Part shown: one piece after another, positions 5,624-7,709 of the stretch
Position numbering within the stretch: the stretch's first letter is position 1
Layout of the letters: every line of letters starts with the position of its first letter
Assembly: GCA_026396375.1 (NCBI GenBank)
Contig: JAPLWW010000027.1
Coordinates: 1-7,709, forward strand
DNA length: 7,709 bases
Source: Microcaldota archaeon
GTDB lineage: Archaea; Micrarchaeota; Micrarchaeia; Anstonellales; J096
Direction of reading: 5' to 3'
Made by a program: the position numbers and the translations under genes
The notes under the pieces: model-generated
Told to the model about the DNA's origin: nothing
Database searches by the model: none
The model's input: only the letters and a program-made list of their open reading frames with translations

Positions 5624-6106
5624 ATGGGTAAAAAGGAAATAAATGCTATTGTAGACGGAGGAAAGGCGACAGCAGGTCCGCCCCTTGGCCCGGCATTGGG
5701 GCCGATGGGAATAAACGCAGGCCAGGTGGTTGCGCAAATCAACGAGATGACAAAGGCTTTTTCGGGAATGAAGGTTCCTGTCAAGGTGATTGTTGACACA
5801 GTTTCAAAGTCATTTGAGATAGAGGTAGGGACTCCTGCAACATCGGAGCTGATAAAGAAGAATGCGAAGGTTGAGAAAGGGCACAAGATGGCATGGAAGG
5901 AGCCTCCCGTCGGGGATCTTAAGTTCAGCAGCGTCGTTGACATGGCGAAAAGCACCTCCTCAAAGGGAAACTCAAGCACAATAAAGTCCCGGGTCAAGGA
6001 AATAATCGGGACAACAGTGAGCATGGGAATAACAATAGACTCGAAGAAGCCAAAGGACGTGCAAAAGGAAATAGACAAAGGAGAGCACGATTCAAAGATG
6101 GTGTGA
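5624..6106 (+). CDS. rpl11: Large-subunit ribosomal protein uL11 (archaeal L11)
   Basis: The 160-residue protein binds the GTPase-associated region of 23S rRNA at the base of the ribosomal stalk and helps factor-dependent GTP hydrolysis. The N-terminal domain contains GPPLGPALGPMGINAGQ (18-34), then the K-A-F-x-G-M-K-V-P-V-K strand region and F-E-I-E-V-G-T-P. The C-terminal rRNA-binding domain (about 90-155) ends with GTTVSMGITID (129-139) and K-x-I-D-x-G-E. Length and wording are typical of archaeal uL11. Many archaea place this gene with L1, P0/L10 and L12, or near NusG; here none of those is adjacent. Instead gyrA lies divergently upstream, and a membrane protein gene starts two bases after the stop, implying a shared transcript. 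Confidence 0.97.
   Translation: MGKKEINAIVDGGKATAGPPLGPALGPMGINAGQVVAQINEMTKAFSGMKVPVKVIVDTVSKSFEIEVGTPATSELIKKNAKVEKGHKMAWKEPPVGDLKFSSVVDMAKSTSSKGNSSTIKSRVKEIIGTTVSMGITIDSKKPKDVQKEIDKGEHDSKMV
6100..6103 (+). promoter_or_regulatory. Ribosome binding site GGTG inside the uL11 end
   Basis: GGTG overlaps the last uL11 codons and lies five bases before ATG 6109, the same layout as AGGTG before ATG 1152. It favours ATG 6109 over the GTG at 6103, and points to coupled translation after uL11 termination. Confidence 0.5.
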
Positions 6107-6108
6107 AA

Positions 6109-7701
6109 ATGAGAATCACACCCATCTTTATTCTTCTTCTTGCATTTTCCATTTCCTTCTGCTGGCAAGCTTCCTTGTCGGAAAAAATAAAGGGAATATC
6201 CTTGATAGATGACAACAGGGCCCTTGCATACGGGAGCAATTCAATATATGCTATAGATACGGCAAGCGGAACATTCAGCACTTATGACATGGTTTCACAG
6301 ATATCCTTTATGCCCATCTTCAATGCAGACATTAATACGATAGTCTCTGCTTCCAACTCATCCTTGATTTCATACAACACTTTGAAACAGGCAAGAACTG
6401 AGACCCCAATCAAGGAAACAGTGTTTGGCATATGCACAGAGCCGCAGGCGGGATTTTTGGTCCTGACACAGAAAGGGGATGAATATAATCTAAATGCGAT
6501 GAAGCTTGAAATGAACAACTCAGTTTCCCTGGTCAACGCAGTTAACTATAAAATATCCATAGAAAGATGCATGAACGTGAAAGGATATGCATATCCTTTG
6601 GTAATAACGGGCAATTCCATAATAATATACAAGGAAGCTACCGGCAACGACACAGTTTCAATACCCATCAAGGCAGTTTCCTCAAACATAATTTATCTGA
6701 ACAGCAAGTTTTATGCGGCGTCAACAGGGGGCCTGATAGCATCCTTTGACCAGAATGGAAGGGTATACAACACAAACTCAGTCTCCGACAATATCCTTGC
6801 GATGGCAAGCGACAGCCTTGGAAACAATATAATAGCCTATGGCTCTTCAGGAAAGGCATACCTTTTTTCAAGGGACCTTTCCTTGCTCAATGCCTCTCCA
6901 ATGCAAAAGGGAGTTCCCCTGGGCATATACTCCTCAAGCAACGGATATGCAATCCTGATGTCGACCAGGCTGGTCCTTCTTGACAATAACCTAAATTCGA
7001 TAGGGGACTTTGCATTTGACAAGTTACAGGACAACAGCGTTTTTGCAAGGAACCAGATGATAACCGCAAGCGGAAACATCGTTGAAAGCAACTCATTTTC
7101 CTCAGGATGCTCAATCATATCCCCTGAAGACTACAGCGAAGTGGGATACCTCCCTTTTCACATCAAGGGAAACGCGTTCTCATACGTCACTTCCTTTGGA
7201 GTGGATGTAAAGATAAACGACGAGGCATGGACCAGGGCAACAGGATCCAACAGCTGGGACCTGGAGGTTGACCCAATGCTCTATCCCTTCGGAAAGATGA
7301 CGATAAGGTGCAAGACAACGGAACAGCCTGACGCAAGGCTTTCCTCAATTGCATATCTGGGAAGGGTTTCCACCCTCCAGAAGAATTCATTCGCGGTCAA
7401 GGCCCCTGCACCAATGGACTCTGGGAATACCTATACAATCAGCGTCCTTGACTCCTTCAACAATTCAGTGTCCTCTTACAATATTACCATAAACGACGAA
7501 AAACCAAAGACAATAAGCGCAAGCAAGTTCTCCTTTTCGCCATCCGCTCCAGGACAATATTCCCTGAAATTCTCCAAGGATGGCTTTGACGACTACACAT
7601 ACACAGCCAATGTCGGGGGAATCCCCATGCTGCTGCTGATAATCATAGTGATTTTGGTATTGCTGGTAGCGGCGTACCTTTATTTCTCCTATAAAAAGTG
7701 A
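6109..7701 (+). CDS. Signal-peptide, beta-propeller-like, Ig-like, single-TM surface protein
   Basis: The 530-residue product starts MRITPIFILLLAFSISF, a signal peptide. Residues about 24-325 show about seven repeated strand motifs of WD40/PQQ-like type, such as SIYAIDTASG, SIIIYKEATG, LIASFDQNG, AYLFSRD and LVLLDNN, suggesting a seven-bladed propeller. Residues about 334-404 resemble an Ig-like extracellular domain (I-I-S-P-E-D ... A-W-T-R-A-T-G-S-N-S-W), with C334 and C401 at its edges as a likely disulfide. C109 and C154 lie in the propeller. Residues about 427-502 form a further beta-rich domain, followed by a TM helix (506-526) ending in YKK. The expected topology is outside with a short cytoplasmic tail. 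The start follows the uL11 stop by two bases; GTG 6103 would overlap that stop. Function is not recognised; binding or envelope assembly is a guess from architecture. Confidence 0.8.
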   Translation: MRITPIFILLLAFSISFCWQASLSEKIKGISLIDDNRALAYGSNSIYAIDTASGTFSTYDMVSQISFMPIFNADINTIVSASNSSLISYNTLKQARTETPIKETVFGICTEPQAGFLVLTQKGDEYNLNAMKLEMNNSVSLVNAVNYKISIERCMNVKGYAYPLVITGNSIIIYKEATGNDTVSIPIKAVSSNIIYLNSKFYAASTGGLIASFDQNGRVYNTNSVSDNILAMASDSLGNNIIAYGSSGKAYLFSRDLSLLNASPMQKGVPLGIYSSSNGYAILMSTRLVLLDNNLNSIGDFAFDKLQDNSVFARNQMITASGNIVESNSFSSGCSIISPEDYSEVGYLPFHIKGNAFSYVTSFGVDVKINDEAWTRATGSNSWDLEVDPMLYPFGKMTIRCKTTEQPDARLSSIAYLGRVSTLQKNSFAVKAPAPMDSGNTYTISVLDSFNNSVSSYNITINDEKPKTISASKFSFSPSAPGQYSLKFSKDGFDDYTYTANVGGIPMLLLIIIVILVLLVAAYLYFSYKK

Positions 7702-7709
7702 AATAAAAA

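Noticed and set aside
5620..6168. 182-codon minus-strand frame across uL11
   Set aside because: It lies opposite a clear ribosomal protein gene and its translation shows only Phe/Ser-rich shadow sequence.
1..7709. CRISPR array, insertion sequence, toxin-antitoxin or defence genes
   Set aside because: No regularly spaced DNA repeats, transposase or integrase motifs, or small two-gene toxin modules were seen on either strand.

Overview
The window looks archaeal. The uL11 protein has the archaeal form and length (160 aa), AT-rich TATA-like boxes precede the genes, the tRNA lacks an encoded CCA, and genes end in T-rich tracts rather than GC-rich hairpins. Three of the four proteins are predicted to be secreted or surface-exposed, with N-glycosylation sequons. 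Together with a DNA gyrase A subunit, this suggests a small-genome DPANN-type or euryarchaeal lineage. That placement is an inference; no 16S rRNA or other decisive marker is present. Arginine is written mostly as AGG/AGA and isoleucine often as ATA in every gene, so none stands out as a very recent import by codon use.

Layout. Positions 3-1109 (+) hold the 3' part of a surface-protein gene that runs off the left edge. It contains tandem beta-rich units and ends in a short domain resembling the type IX secretion sorting domain of Bacteroidota/Fibrobacterota. Forty-two bases later, 1152-2723 (+) encodes a secreted or membrane-anchored protein: a signal/anchor segment, a stalk with about 16 N-glycosylation sequons, then four repeats that each carry an exact C-X8-C pair. 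These repeats appear to be a cysteine-bearing version of the units in the upstream protein, so the pair is probably one cell-envelope module (inference).

The opposite strand then carries tRNA-Phe(GAA) (2842-2915) with its own TATA box, and upstream of it a complete gyrA (2954-5452). The GyrA has an intact catalytic tyrosine, GyrA box, six-bladed C-terminal domain and acidic tail, but Ala and Asn at the two main quinolone-contact positions. gyrB is not next to it.

A 171-bp divergent region with promoter-like boxes for both directions separates gyrA from ribosomal protein uL11 (5624-6106, +). uL11 is followed after two bases by a gene for a signal-peptide, propeller-like, Ig-like, single-TM protein (6109-7701). 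That arrangement couples a translation gene to a surface protein of unknown function.

The best candidates for something undescribed are the surface module at the left end, with its T9SS-like ending, shared repeat and glycosylated stalk, and the uL11-coupled propeller protein at the right end.
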